Below are positions 1-9,261 of a stretch of DNA of 29,787 bases, in pieces. Position 1 is the stretch's first letter; each line of letters opens with the position of its first letter. Both the position numbers and the translations under genes were made by a program. Below the pieces are notes generated by a model, which ran no database searches, was not told where the DNA came from, and saw nothing but the letters and a program-made list of their open reading frames with translations. Source of the stretch: Fragilaria crotonensis (Eukaryota > Bacillariophyta > Fragilariophyceae > Fragilariales > Fragilariaceae); the NCBI GenBank assembly GCA_022925895.1, contig JAKSYS010000728.1, forward strand, positions 1 to 29,787. The letters are read 5' to 3'.

Positions 1-805
1 CAGTAGGAGGGCCTGTAGGAGCAGATATATGGCAGCTAGGGGTGTCAGATGGAGACGGTGAAGGCTGAGGAGATTCGGTAGGTGTTGTCGATGTAGGATC
101 TGGCGTGATCATGGTGTCATGCTGCTCTGTAGTGGGAGTGCAGGATGGAGTAGATGGATTCGCAATAGAAGTAGTTGCACCTCTCGATAGACTTGGAGTC
201 GGAAGGGTCGGCGATGCCGAGGCGATCGAAGCAGAATCAACCTTCTCGGAATCTCCCGATTCCCCTTGCTTCTTTCCTCCTCTTCCGCTCTTCTTTCCGC
301 CTCTGCTGCTCTTCTTTCCATCTCCGCTGCTCTTCTTTCCACCTTTGCTTGTCTTCTTTCCACCAGTGACGCTATTGTCATCTCCTCCACCACTCGTTCC
401 TCCCTTCCCATCAGCGCTTGCTCCTTTATCTCCCTTGCCATTACTGCAATCCTTACTCTCGACAGAATTTGGGTGAGAAATAGTTGGCACGTCGCTGTGA
501 TGTTGAATTTCTCGTCCCTTGTGGCCACCCTTCGCGGCCTTGACGTCCTCCTCAGCCTTCGACCGGGGCCTTGTGTCGCCATCTCCCTTGCCTCTCATCG
601 TCTTGTCCCTCCCTTTGATAGAATTGCCTTCGCCTTTTTCGGTGATCTTCAGCCTCGTCTCCTCCTTCTCTACTTTCGCCGTCTTCAGGGGCACATCACT
701 TTCGACCAACTTGTCCTCAGGGGACGAACGACTGATTCGAGCGGAGACCGCAGAACTTCTGGTAGCCATGAGCATCAGGATAGCGAGGATCCTGACGAAA
801 TTCAT
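1..805 (-). CDS. Secreted Lys/Ser/Gly-rich silaffin-like protein, C-terminus beyond the window
   Basis: From the ATG at 805-803 the minus strand stays open for 268 codons to the window edge, so the 3' end is missing. Seen: residues 1-22 form a signal peptide (Met, Arg5, a Leu/Ile/Met core, then an AVSA cleavage site). Residues 23-148 are charged with scattered Lys and KxxK motifs (K41/K44/K47, K89-AA-K92). Residues 150-184 are five heptads each starting with KK. Residues 190-268 are Ser/Thr/Pro-rich with Cys222 and Cys258. Across residues 99-198 I count 20 Ser and 16 Lys. Known of the family: diatom silaffins and cingulins are secreted, low-complexity, Lys/Ser-rich proteins whose lysines carry polyamines and whose serines are phosphorylated, and they guide silica formation. 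Inference: a silica-associated or cell-wall protein. It could instead be another low-complexity extracellular matrix protein. The ATG was chosen because it gives the signal peptide. Confidence 0.72.
   Translation of the reverse strand, partial: MNFVRILAILMLMATRSSAVSARISRSSPEDKLVESDVPLKTAKVEKEETRLKITEKGEGNSIKGRDKTMRGKGDGDTRPRSKAEEDVKAAKGGHKGREIQHHSDVPTISHPNSVESKDCSNGKGDKGASADGKGGTSGGGDDNSVTGGKKTSKGGKKSSGDGKKSSRGGKKSGRGGKKQGESGDSEKVDSASIASASPTLPTPSLSRGATTSIANPSTPSCTPTTEQHDTMITPDPTSTTPTESPQPSPSPSDTPSCHISAPTGPPT
254..358 (-). repeat. Five 21-bp tandem repeats encoding KK-containing heptads
   Basis: Within the silaffin-like gene, Lys pairs occur at residues 150/151, 157/158, 164/165, 171/172 and 178/179, exactly every seven residues. 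The heptads read KKTSKGG, KKSSGDG, KKSSRGG, KKSGRGG and KKQGESG. The DNA repeats begin with AAGAAG after a GGA glycine codon and are degenerate at later positions. KKSG and KKSS resemble the Lys-pair/Ser context of known silaffin peptides. Confidence 0.8.
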
Positions 806-1766
806 CGTGAAGAGTCGTCGAGCTGTAGTCTTGCTGAACCTTGTGCAGGTAAAATTGTGAGCTTAGCGAGGTTCGAGAAAGTCGTCATTTATTGGTTTCT
901 GGCAAGACCTTATCGCATTCTAAGACGGTAAGGTGCGCTATGGGCGTCCGAACCTCGTTATAAGTATTCCTCCGCGGACAGACCGGGAACTAATTCCAGT
1001 ACTGATCATCGTATAACACGACCCTTCACGATTTGTCAGAAAGACTCGACTCGGCTTTCACGGCCATATGTAGTTGTGTCGCCAGACACTCTCATGCTTC
1101 ATCGTGAGTGCGCGATTTTGATACACGCCTAACGGACTACGTAGTCGTTTTTTCTACCGTTACTCGTACGGCGTTGGCCGACACATTGGTTTTAACTCCC
1201 ATACATTTTTCATCATTGATTCTCTCAAAGAAGAGAAGTCAGGCGTTTGCACTGACAAGGGTAATGCCATCATATTCCGTGTGTCGTGTGGAATAGTTGA
1301 TACATTCGTGCTCACAGTTTCTCCAACATCGCGTCAGTATTGAGCGATGCCGAAGTCTTGTCGTCTATTGGCGATGCCAAGAATTTGGCATTGCCATCGA
1401 CAATTGGGAAACGACTACTGTAGTATCAGTAAAGCTTTGCTGCGGAAAACTCCAGTAAAGACAAGGCGCCATCGTTTTTGTTGACACTAGTTGCTGCGTA
1501 CCGTAGTGTCAGGAGACGATGTATCTATACGAATACAACCATTCTAAAAGAGCGGGAGTGACTGAGAAAATAGGCATCATCTCTACGTTGCTGATCTATT
1601 TATTGAATAGTGATATGCCCCCGAGTCAAACTGAAGCAACATACAACAGGCTCATGTAACTTCGGCGCTCTTTCGTTCCCCGATCTGATTTTTCCGTTGC
1701 CGGAAAACTTACAGGCAAAGGTATCCTTCTCGGACGCGAACCTCTACTCCCGACTTCATCTTGAGG
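806..1766. other. Spacer upstream of the silaffin-like gene and downstream of SPX-MFS copy A
   Basis: No convincing gene is visible. The part next to 805 must hold the promoter and 5' UTR of the silaffin-like gene. It contains a 9-bp inverted pair, CGAGGTTCG at 867-875 and CGAACCTCG at 949-957. A hairpin of two 11-base arms with one mismatch lies at 1370-1395. No GT8 remnant is recognisable here, although other SPX-MFS copies face a GT8 gene on this side. Confidence 0.6.
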
Positions 1767-4017
1767 TTACACAGCTAAGATGGCGTAGTTTCGTCGAACC
1801 AGAATGCTGCTGATAACCATGAAAACAATGCCAGGAATAACCAGCAAGTTCAATAGATTGCGGATGCTTATAAGGCCCATGGCGGTGATTAACAAGTCAC
1901 CAGTCGCTCGACCGCTCGTCCCCACAAGAGTTGCAAGTAATCCAGAGTTGAACGTGCCTACCGCAAGAGCAGAAGGTACCACCTTACTCATCAAGGATGC
2001 AACAAACGATTCGCAAGCTTCAATACCACTGAATGCGATTAAACTCCCGGCTATGTAACGAGCCGGTCCGACTGCGAGCGGATGGCCTGCGTTGTAGGTA
2101 TCGTTAGAATGGTCCACCAAATCTGTGACATCAACCAGTATGAACATCCCAATCACGGTGATGCCAAGCAACCACATTGCCATCAGGCGGTCTTCAAAAA
2201 ATTGTGATATCCATCCAGAGAGAACTGAAATAGGGATAACGATAAGGCCATTTACTAAATGCAGGGTGCCCACGTTGCTAATCGACCACTTGAATCGATT
2301 CTTCGTGATTACAGAGGTCGATCCCACGATGGACTCCAAAGCGATGCGTTTCATAAATATGATGGCCATACAAAGCGCTGCGGCTTTTGTCATGTGCTTC
2401 AAACAGTATGTGGGACTGTTGTGTGAAACTTCTTCCTCGTCGATGTCAGCTTTCCTTAGGTGTGAGCTGTCGACAGAATCTTCGTCATCGCCGCCGTCAT
2501 CGCTCCACACCGTTTGGAAGTCTTCTTCTCGTTGACGTAACTCCTCAAGGCCAGATCGATTCGGTTCTCCAAAGGTGAACGTCACCAGAAGCGTGTAGAT
2601 TGACCATGCAACAGCCATGAAATACCCAGGCCCTGTCATCCCATTAAAGTACTGTTTCCCTAAAATCGGCAACGTGAATTCAAAATTATAAAGATCCAAA
2701 ACGATTGCCATCCCCGGTCCCAGAGCAGCTCCAAGTGCTGTCATTAGAGCAAAGGCCGCACTCGATGCGGTCCGAAGCGAAAAGGGCGTGGCATCCGCAA
2801 CGTATCGTCGATTGATAACGCGAGGAGCACCCAGACCACAAACCGCGCGACCCACCAAGCACATATTGATACTCTGATAGGAATATGCGTTGGAGTAGAG
2901 CAGATTACCGACAATCATGAGGACACCAGAAAACATGATAGGCTGCTTGTAGGACGTGTTCGTCCAGAAAGAGTACCCAACAGCGCTGAGGAGTGCAAAC
3001 CATGCTGACGCTCCAATCATGATTCCTGATAGGGCATCAGACTTTCCAAGGGCGTTGGCATAATATGCACTTGAAGGCTCGATAATGTAGTTATTCATCA
3101 TGAATAAAAAGCATGAGAACAAGTTCAACACGAGCGGCCACACGTTCGAAGGGTGTAATTCCTTGGGCTTTGACGCCAGAATCTTCGTGTCACGCCACTT
3201 AGCCAAGATTCGCATTTCTTGCTTCAGATGCCGCCCTGATTGATACAGAAAGCTTGGTTCCAACATCAATCCCAACTTGGAACTCCCCTTGATCAAAAAT
3301 TGGCGACTCGACGATAGCATTCGATCCTTGACAGCGATGTTTTCTCCGCCAGCTCGTTCCACAGATTGGAGGGATGAATCAAGGATCAGACGAAACTGGT
3401 AGTATTGTTGAGAGAATTGAGTCAACTCTTGACGCATCTGTCTAGATTTCATGTATTGGGATACGGCTGTTTCCATGTGTTTCAGATGTTCCAATTCAAA
3501 CAATTTGCGAGCCTGTGGAATATCTGATTCCGCAATCGGCGTCGCATCAACGGTCCTCCGAAAGCTATTGTAACGTATTATGATTTGTCGTAAGGAGCAA
3601 ATGTTGGCGACTATGAAATGGAATGTCTCCAATGTCTCGGCGGCGACTTCTTTGGATCGTCACAAAGCCGCCTTCGAGGCTCACGAGGGATTTTTTCAAC
3701 TCGTCGAGTTGCACGTCCGCGAAGATACGACATCGTTGCAATTGCTGATCAAACGACTGGATGAATTCTTCTCGTTCCAAGGATGCAAGTCTCTGCTGAG
3801 CTACTTCCGAAGGAACCTCGTGAGAATAGTAGTCATCCTCCGATACCATGAGGTCTGTGGAGTACTCGATCTCGCCCCTGTTTCGCCACGCCCGTCGTCT
3901 TTCGAGGAAGTATCGCATCGTCTGCTTCAGAAGCGCATAGTCGATGTAATGCTGAGACCAATCATGTTTATCATCGTTTCGTACTGATCGTTGGAGGTAA
4001 GTCTCAAAGGTTCTCAT
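1767..4017 (-). CDS. SPX-MFS vacuolar-type phosphate transporter, copy A, with a one-base frameshift
   Basis: Two overlapping frames (4017-3565 and 3632-1767) together match intact copy D (27468-29717) end to end. Copy D spans 2250 bases and this locus 2251. The frame is broken by one extra T in the run at 3651-3653 (plus strand), giving CCAAAGAAG on the coding strand where one A fewer would restore the match around VTIQ-x-VAAET. The N-terminal frame encodes the SPX domain (helix with WSQHYIDYALLKQ). The downstream frame encodes SPX helix 4 and the MFS domain with the motif GRAVCGLGAPRVINRRYVAD and an acidic loop between the two MFS halves. Family role: phosphate transport at the vacuolar membrane (plant PHT5/VPT type). 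Inference: either a very young pseudogene or a sequencing error, because no other disruption is present. ATG and TAA agree with copy D. Confidence 0.85.
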
Positions 4018-4052
4018 CTCTAGCTAACGAACAAGAGAGAGGTAACCAAGGA
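4018..4052 (-). promoter_or_regulatory. Conserved 5' flank of SPX-MFS copy A
   Basis: The bases just upstream of the ATG are nearly identical to those upstream of copy D at 29718-29757, including the shared string TAACGAACAAGAGAGAGGT on the plus strand. This is probably 5' UTR or core promoter carried along in the duplication. No TATA element could be assigned. Confidence 0.45.
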
Positions 4053-6590
4053 TGTGTGTGAGGTGAGCAATAGGATTGCCTGTTGATGAACGGAGTAGGA
4101 AATGGGGATCCAACGGTATTCTCCGTTACATAACTACCTGGTACCGGTAGAAATGATGCCGGTTAGACGTTTTGGGTTTCGGGCTTTGGCTAATCTCCAT
4201 GTCGCCATTTCTCCTTGCGAACCTACATATGGTATTTTCACATGCCAATACGGCATATGATATATCTAGCTAGTAGGCTGCTCTATGCATCCAGACTAAA
4301 AGAGTTTGCAGTCATATTTACTCGTCCAGTATATACGTGTATATAGAATACATGCCTATGTAAGCTAGGACTACCGGCGGTAGCTAGGTATTGCGTACCG
4401 ATGGTTGCTTATTATTGCTTTTATATTCTTACATAGCAGTCGAATGGATTGGTTTACGACCAATCCGACTCGATCTACTACAACGTTGGATCCAGCCAAC
4501 CAATCCCAAACCACCAACTGTACCGCTTCTATTCACCATCAACTGTTACCCTAAACGCAATGGTGACATACACCTGAGAACCTAGTCGTGACACCAATTT
4601 GCAAACAAATTAAATGATCATCATTCAAGCTTCTTCATGGACCACCAGCCAAATTGGATCCGGTTCTTGAATTCTTCTAGAATCACATGGTTCATTGCAT
4701 CATATGGAGAATAGATCAGCCACAGAAAAGCTTTTCCAAGTACAAGGGCTACCAAATCAGGCAGCCTTTTCTTGATGTTGTGTACCACATTGCTCAGGAT
4801 AAAGGTTTTCATCATTGCAATTGTAGGCACAACTTCTCTGCAACCACTTTAGCTAGCATCCGGGTATGGCAATTCTTTGTCTTTGTAAATACCTGAAACT
4901 TGAATCTTCTTTGACTTCCAACAACCTCAATTATAGTACTTGCCATCTTTGCTGTAGCCCAGACAACGAGCATTTGTGGCCACAAACTTTCGAATCCAGC
5001 AACTCCTAGAGACTCCTAAGGTCTGATTGCGAGCTCCGTCAGCACCAGTAAAGCTTTCCATTTTTTGGTAAATCTTGTTGAACACATTGTGAGCTGTCTA
5101 CATTGACTTCTTTCCTCCTGCAGGAATAGAGTAGTCAGTAGAAAAGATTAAAACAAATGTCAAATGCAATGCATTGGGGTTAGACATCAGCCAGATTAAG
5201 TTTCGCCCACAAGAATGACAGACTTACTATGCACAAATGGCACTGTACATTGATGCCATGATTTGTCATGGCGCATCTTGTTCCTCTGTAATATTGTTGA
5301 GCACTTCAGCCTAAACTTTGGTGCACTACAAAACAAAACATGGATCTGGGTGCTTTCAACTATTACCTGAGTCGTGTCATCAATGTGAGCAATCGTATGA
5401 AATTGAAAAATTGTGATTGTTGCATACGAACGATATCCACAAAAAAGGAGTATCTGAGATTCTGTGGAATACATTGCTTTTCAAAATTCATCTTCCTCAT
5501 CAGATGATTGGAATTTGTATCCACACCGCCTCGCTTTCGAACCTCCTTTTCAACACGTTTGATAATGCGGTTGACTTCGTTGCTTCCATTGGGATTTCAC
5601 TCCTCATTTAGACCTGAAACCCAAACAATCACACTACTTCTTAGGCATGAAAATGAATTTGCTTTTTTCAATATGCAAGTGAGTTGCTTTATGCCAGTGT
5701 AGGGATGGCTTCTACTAATGGACGAGGATCTGTGATACCAAACGACTTCAAGTTCATCCAGTGAACAATAGCTATCCTTGGGTGGAAGTGCTCGCAATTC
5801 ACCTTTTGGTACACCCTTACCCATACATGCCACCATGTACAAATGACATCAAGCTGTCAAGTGTACCCTTGTATTGCTTTGCAATATCTTAAAGCAGTGG
5901 CATTGTACTTGGAGAATCCCGTCGTAATCAATGTAGTGCTGCATTGTGACACAAAGTTTCGTGCGTAGTTTTCTTGATGTAACTTGGGTATCAAGATCTG
6001 TACAGCAAATCTGGAAGGTGTATCGTGAGTTCTATGGTCCAGTAGTAGTACTAGTATTAGTACTTGTACTCCAGTATGTATGATATGCATACTTCATGTC
6101 GCCCGTTCGAGATGATGAAAACGTTATAAATAAATCGACTCTGTGGAATTATAACGCTTAACGACATACTCCCAGTTCCCAGTACATCATGGGATACGGA
6201 AACACTCCGCCGGTTGATATCAATTTAAACAGTGATGTACTCCGGAGTAGAAACTAAACAGGTTTCAGCTCGATCGGCTCGAAAGCAGACATAGCACAGG
6301 CCCATGGACTCCCTACTCTCGTATGAAGGACTCGGAGAACAATGAAAACATCCCTTACGTGCACTCTCTACTAGTTTTGTGTGAAGCTACTGTAGCTAAA
6401 TATTTTTGTCCGCAATCGCCGAACGGCGTTCTGTCCTGTGATCTGTGATTTTAAACCTTTTTCTCGTTGACTCTCGAATCCGTCGAATCTGAGTGCACTT
6501 TTGCGTCGCTCACAAACTGAAATTGAAAGTGAAAGGGAAAAGTTCCTCGCTTGATAATCTGAACTACTACTATTTCCTTTCCGAACATTC
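4053..6590. other. Gene-poor spacer with unrecognised decayed coding fragments
   Basis: There is no intact gene. The part at 4130-4390 is rich in short TA/GTAC-type palindromes, and a similar cluster lies at 6040-6085 (repeated TAGTAC/ACTAG). Between them, 4600-6090 has a different texture with several short minus-strand open stretches. The one at 4830-4621 (69 codons) reads like globular protein but I do not recognise it. They may be pieces of one decayed minus-strand gene or mobile element. The last few hundred bases before 6590 should hold the promoter of GT8 gene 1. Confidence 0.5.
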
Positions 6591-6626
6591 ATGACTGCAT
6601 TCGCAAAACGAAGACAAATACTCTAG
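6591..6626 (+). other. Short upstream ORF at the ancestral GT8 start
   Basis: An ATG at 6591 opens 11 codons and ends at TAG. It aligns with the in-frame upstream ATG of GT8 gene 2 at 21553 (shared ATGAC-x-x-CATTC and CAATACTCTAGACCAG-like bases). An extra A in the CAAATACTC run puts the copy here out of frame, so translation of gene 1 must begin at 6658. It may act as an upstream ORF in the leader. Confidence 0.4.
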
Positions 6627-6657
6627 ACCAGGAAGTACTGACCCCGTCGCAGTTCCG

Positions 6658-9135
6658 ATGAAGTTCCAAAGTGGTGGTACTGGGTCCGTTATACTCAAGC
6701 TCTGCCGTTTAGTTGTATTTGCGTCGGCAGTGAGCTGCTCTATTGCTATCTTCAAACTCGAGTTGATCACCCTTCAAGTGCATACTACCATTCTAAAATC
6801 CACGAACGTATCCATTCCAAAAAATTACGAAAGTTTCTGGTCGGAGCAGTTTGAATTTGATGAGCATGAACGAGGTGGATCGATTCACGAATTCGAATTA
6901 GCTTTGACGGCATCATACCATGGATTTGAATCTGCTGGTAAGCAGGTATATACCGACGAAATAGAAGGGCCTACGATCGTAACGGTACACGAAAGTGCAG
7001 TTCTTGCCGATGGCATGCAAACGGATGACCCGAATCCTGACCTGAGCGCTAGACCAGAAACGATTCGCTTCGTTTTGTTCCTTTGCGACTTATCATTTTT
7101 CAACGGAGCTGTTGCTCTCTTGGCATCACTTGCAGAATCCAAAAGCGCGACATCGCTTCCACCCCTTGTAATGGTCATGGAAGATGTTCCTATCCAACCT
7201 GTTGAACAAGAAATACTCGAGGCCCTCGGAGCTCAAGTCAAGGTAGTGGACCAACCTCAGGAATTGGCAGATGCAATTAAAGTGCGAGGTTCGAAAGTCA
7301 AACAACGTTGGAGAGGCGTCTTCTCGAAAATGCACTTGTTTCGACGAGGCGTTGTTGAATGCGATTTAGTCTTTTACATTGATGTCGACGCCGTGGTGCG
7401 CGGGAATGTCATGGAATGCATGAACGATATCATTCAATTATTCCAATCGAAACCCGAACTTGACATATTGGCTTCCGGGAAACGCAAATATTTCAACAAC
7501 GGAGTCATGCTGGCAAGACCCAGAGACTCGACTTTCTCGTACCTAGTTGAGATGCTTCGAAATGGTACTTGTGTGGGTGACTGTACGGACAGCGATTATA
7601 CGACGATGATGAGACGACGAATAAACACCGATCAAGATGTATTTATTGAATACACCGAACGTTTTCCCAGCCGTTTTGAACCAATCGACGAGGACGCTTA
7701 TCTGAATCTACGTCCGATGCATTATCCGAATGATACCCATGCAACTTGCTCTGTGATCCACTATGCTGGTGGACCGAAGCCATGGGAAGCGTGGTTTTCA
7801 CTCCCTAACATCAGCATTCCCGTTGATGACTCTCGGCTGCCGATGCTGCCAGATTATTTCCCGGAATCTCTGAAGGCCCTGAAGAAGCGACGAAAGAAGC
7901 GAGGAAAGCCTTGGGCTCTTCGAGAGTGGTCGCTAGAGGTGTGGCGTGATTACTGGAATCGAGCTGTGACTTTATTGCAGGTCGACCGAGAGTTTAAATC
8001 AGTCCTGACGACATCATACAATGGAAGTGAAATCGCGGGGGAGCAGGTACAGACAAACAAAATCGAAAGGTCGGCTATCGCAATCACACTGGGACGCGCA
8101 CATGATGCTGAAGCAATACTTTTGGATGATGCAAAGCCAGACGTGACTGCGCGACGAGAAACGACTCGCTTCGTCCTTTTCCTGTGTGACTCATCATTTT
8201 TCAATGGAGCTGTTACTCTCTTGGCATCACTTGCAGAATCCAGCAGTGCGACATCACTTCCACCCCTTGTAATGGTCATGGAAGATGTCCCTATCAAGCC
8301 TTTTGAACAAGAAATACTCGTGGCCCTCGGAGCTCAAGTCAAGGTGGTGGACCAACCTCAGGAATTGGCAGATGCCATTCAATTGCGAGGCTCGAAAGTC
8401 AAACAACGTTGGAGAGGCGTCTTCTCGAAAATGCACTTGTTTCGACGAGATGTTGTGGATTGCGATGTAGTCTTTTACATTGATGTCGACGCCGTGGTGC
8501 GCGGGAATGTCATGGAATGCATGAACGATATCATTCAATTATTCCAATCGAAACCCGAACTTGACATATTGGCTTCCGGGAAACGCAAATATTTTAACAA
8601 CGGAGTCATGCTGGCTAGACCCAGAGACTCGACTTTCTCGTACCTAGTTGAGATGCTTCGAAATGGTACTTGTGTGGGTGACTGTACGGACAGCGATTAT
8701 ACGACGATGATGAGACGACGAATAATCACCGATCAAGATGTATTCATCGAATACACCCAACGCTTTCCAAACCGTTTCGAACCAATCGACGAAGACTATC
8801 CTCTGAATGTCCGACCAATGCACCATCGGGCTGATATCCATGCAACGTGCTCTGTGATCCACTATGCCGGAGGACCGAAGCCATGGGAAGCGTGGTTTTC
8901 AATCCCTAATATCACCATACCCCTTGATGGCTCTAGCCTGCCGATGCTACCTGAGTATTTCCCGGAATCTCTAAAGGCCCTCAAGAAGCAACGAAAGAAG
9001 CGGGGAAAGCCTTGGGCTCTTCGAGATTGGTCGCTAGAGATATGGCGCGATTACTGGAATCGAGCTGTGATTCGATTGCAGGATCACTCAGAGATTTTGT
9101 CGCCACCACTTGATGTTTTATTTGAGGAGCGTTAA
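6658..9135 (+). CDS. GT8 (glycogenin-like) glycosyltransferase with two tandem catalytic domains, gene 1
   Basis: 825 codons, intronless, ending in TAA. Residues about 12-32 are a single hydrophobic segment after a short cytoplasmic tail, as in Golgi type II proteins. Stem 1 spans 77-130 and GT8 domain 1 about 135-440. A second stem unit starts at Arg444, followed by GT8 domain 2 at about 503-808, so the protein repeats with a period of 367 residues. Each domain has a DxD metal/nucleotide-sugar motif (D242-V-D244; D609-V-D611), the FNNGVM motif (from 279; from 646), a TDQD motif and an HYAGGPKPW motif (from 368; from 735), all typical of GT8. Both domains therefore look catalytically intact. 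Donor and acceptor sugars cannot be read from the sequence. GT8 members include glycogenin and xylan glucuronosyltransferases. The start is the ATG shared in position with genes 2 and 3. Confidence 0.88.
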   Translation: MKFQSGGTGSVILKLCRLVVFASAVSCSIAIFKLELITLQVHTTILKSTNVSIPKNYESFWSEQFEFDEHERGGSIHEFELALTASYHGFESAGKQVYTDEIEGPTIVTVHESAVLADGMQTDDPNPDLSARPETIRFVLFLCDLSFFNGAVALLASLAESKSATSLPPLVMVMEDVPIQPVEQEILEALGAQVKVVDQPQELADAIKVRGSKVKQRWRGVFSKMHLFRRGVVECDLVFYIDVDAVVRGNVMECMNDIIQLFQSKPELDILASGKRKYFNNGVMLARPRDSTFSYLVEMLRNGTCVGDCTDSDYTTMMRRRINTDQDVFIEYTERFPSRFEPIDEDAYLNLRPMHYPNDTHATCSVIHYAGGPKPWEAWFSLPNISIPVDDSRLPMLPDYFPESLKALKKRRKKRGKPWALREWSLEVWRDYWNRAVTLLQVDREFKSVLTTSYNGSEIAGEQVQTNKIERSAIAITLGRAHDAEAILLDDAKPDVTARRETTRFVLFLCDSSFFNGAVTLLASLAESSSATSLPPLVMVMEDVPIKPFEQEILVALGAQVKVVDQPQELADAIQLRGSKVKQRWRGVFSKMHLFRRDVVDCDVVFYIDVDAVVRGNVMECMNDIIQLFQSKPELDILASGKRKYFNNGVMLARPRDSTFSYLVEMLRNGTCVGDCTDSDYTTMMRRRIITDQDVFIEYTQRFPNRFEPIDEDYPLNVRPMHHRADIHATCSVIHYAGGPKPWEAWFSIPNITIPLDGSSLPMLPEYFPESLKALKKQRKKRGKPWALRDWSLEIWRDYWNRAVIRLQDHSEILSPPLDVLFEER
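6886..7986 (+). repeat. Internal duplication unit 1 of GT8 gene 1
   Basis: Starts at the 56-residue stem unit (His77) and runs through GT8 domain 1. It is 1101 bases long and repeats at 7987. Positions 7367-7624 match 8468-8725 with only two mismatches, while the stem parts are more diverged. Confidence 0.85.
7987..9087 (+). repeat. Internal duplication unit 2 of GT8 gene 1
   Basis: Starts at Arg444 in a second stem unit, directly after the C-terminal RDYWNRAV-type end of domain 1, and runs through GT8 domain 2. It lacks a membrane anchor of its own. The junction lies at the edge of a stem repeat, which suggests unequal recombination at that boundary. Confidence 0.85.
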
Positions 9136-9261
9136 GATGTTGGATCGGACGTCCCTCCCCGAGTTGAGAGTCGTGATACTCATAATTAATATTCTATGTA
9201 ACTTATGTATGTTTTCAGAACTTTTTTGGACATAGACCGATACTTCATTTGTTTAGACGCC

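Noticed and set aside
109-582. 157-codon minus-strand Arg/Glu-rich stretch
   Set aside because: It is another frame of the silaffin-like gene; the ERRAEEEER look comes from reading the GGAAAGAAGAGC repeats one base off.
266-931. 221-codon plus-strand open stretch
   Set aside because: It is antisense to the silaffin-like gene. Its Ser/Leu-rich composition is what the opposite strand of Lys/Gly codons gives, and it lacks any domain.
3651-3653. Programmed ribosomal frameshift in SPX-MFS copy A
   Set aside because: Intact copy D has no frameshift at the same place, and no slippery site with a downstream structure was evident.
4621-4830. 69-codon minus-strand ORF as a real gene
   Set aside because: It reads like globular protein but is short, isolated and without a family I can name, so it is kept only as possible debris.
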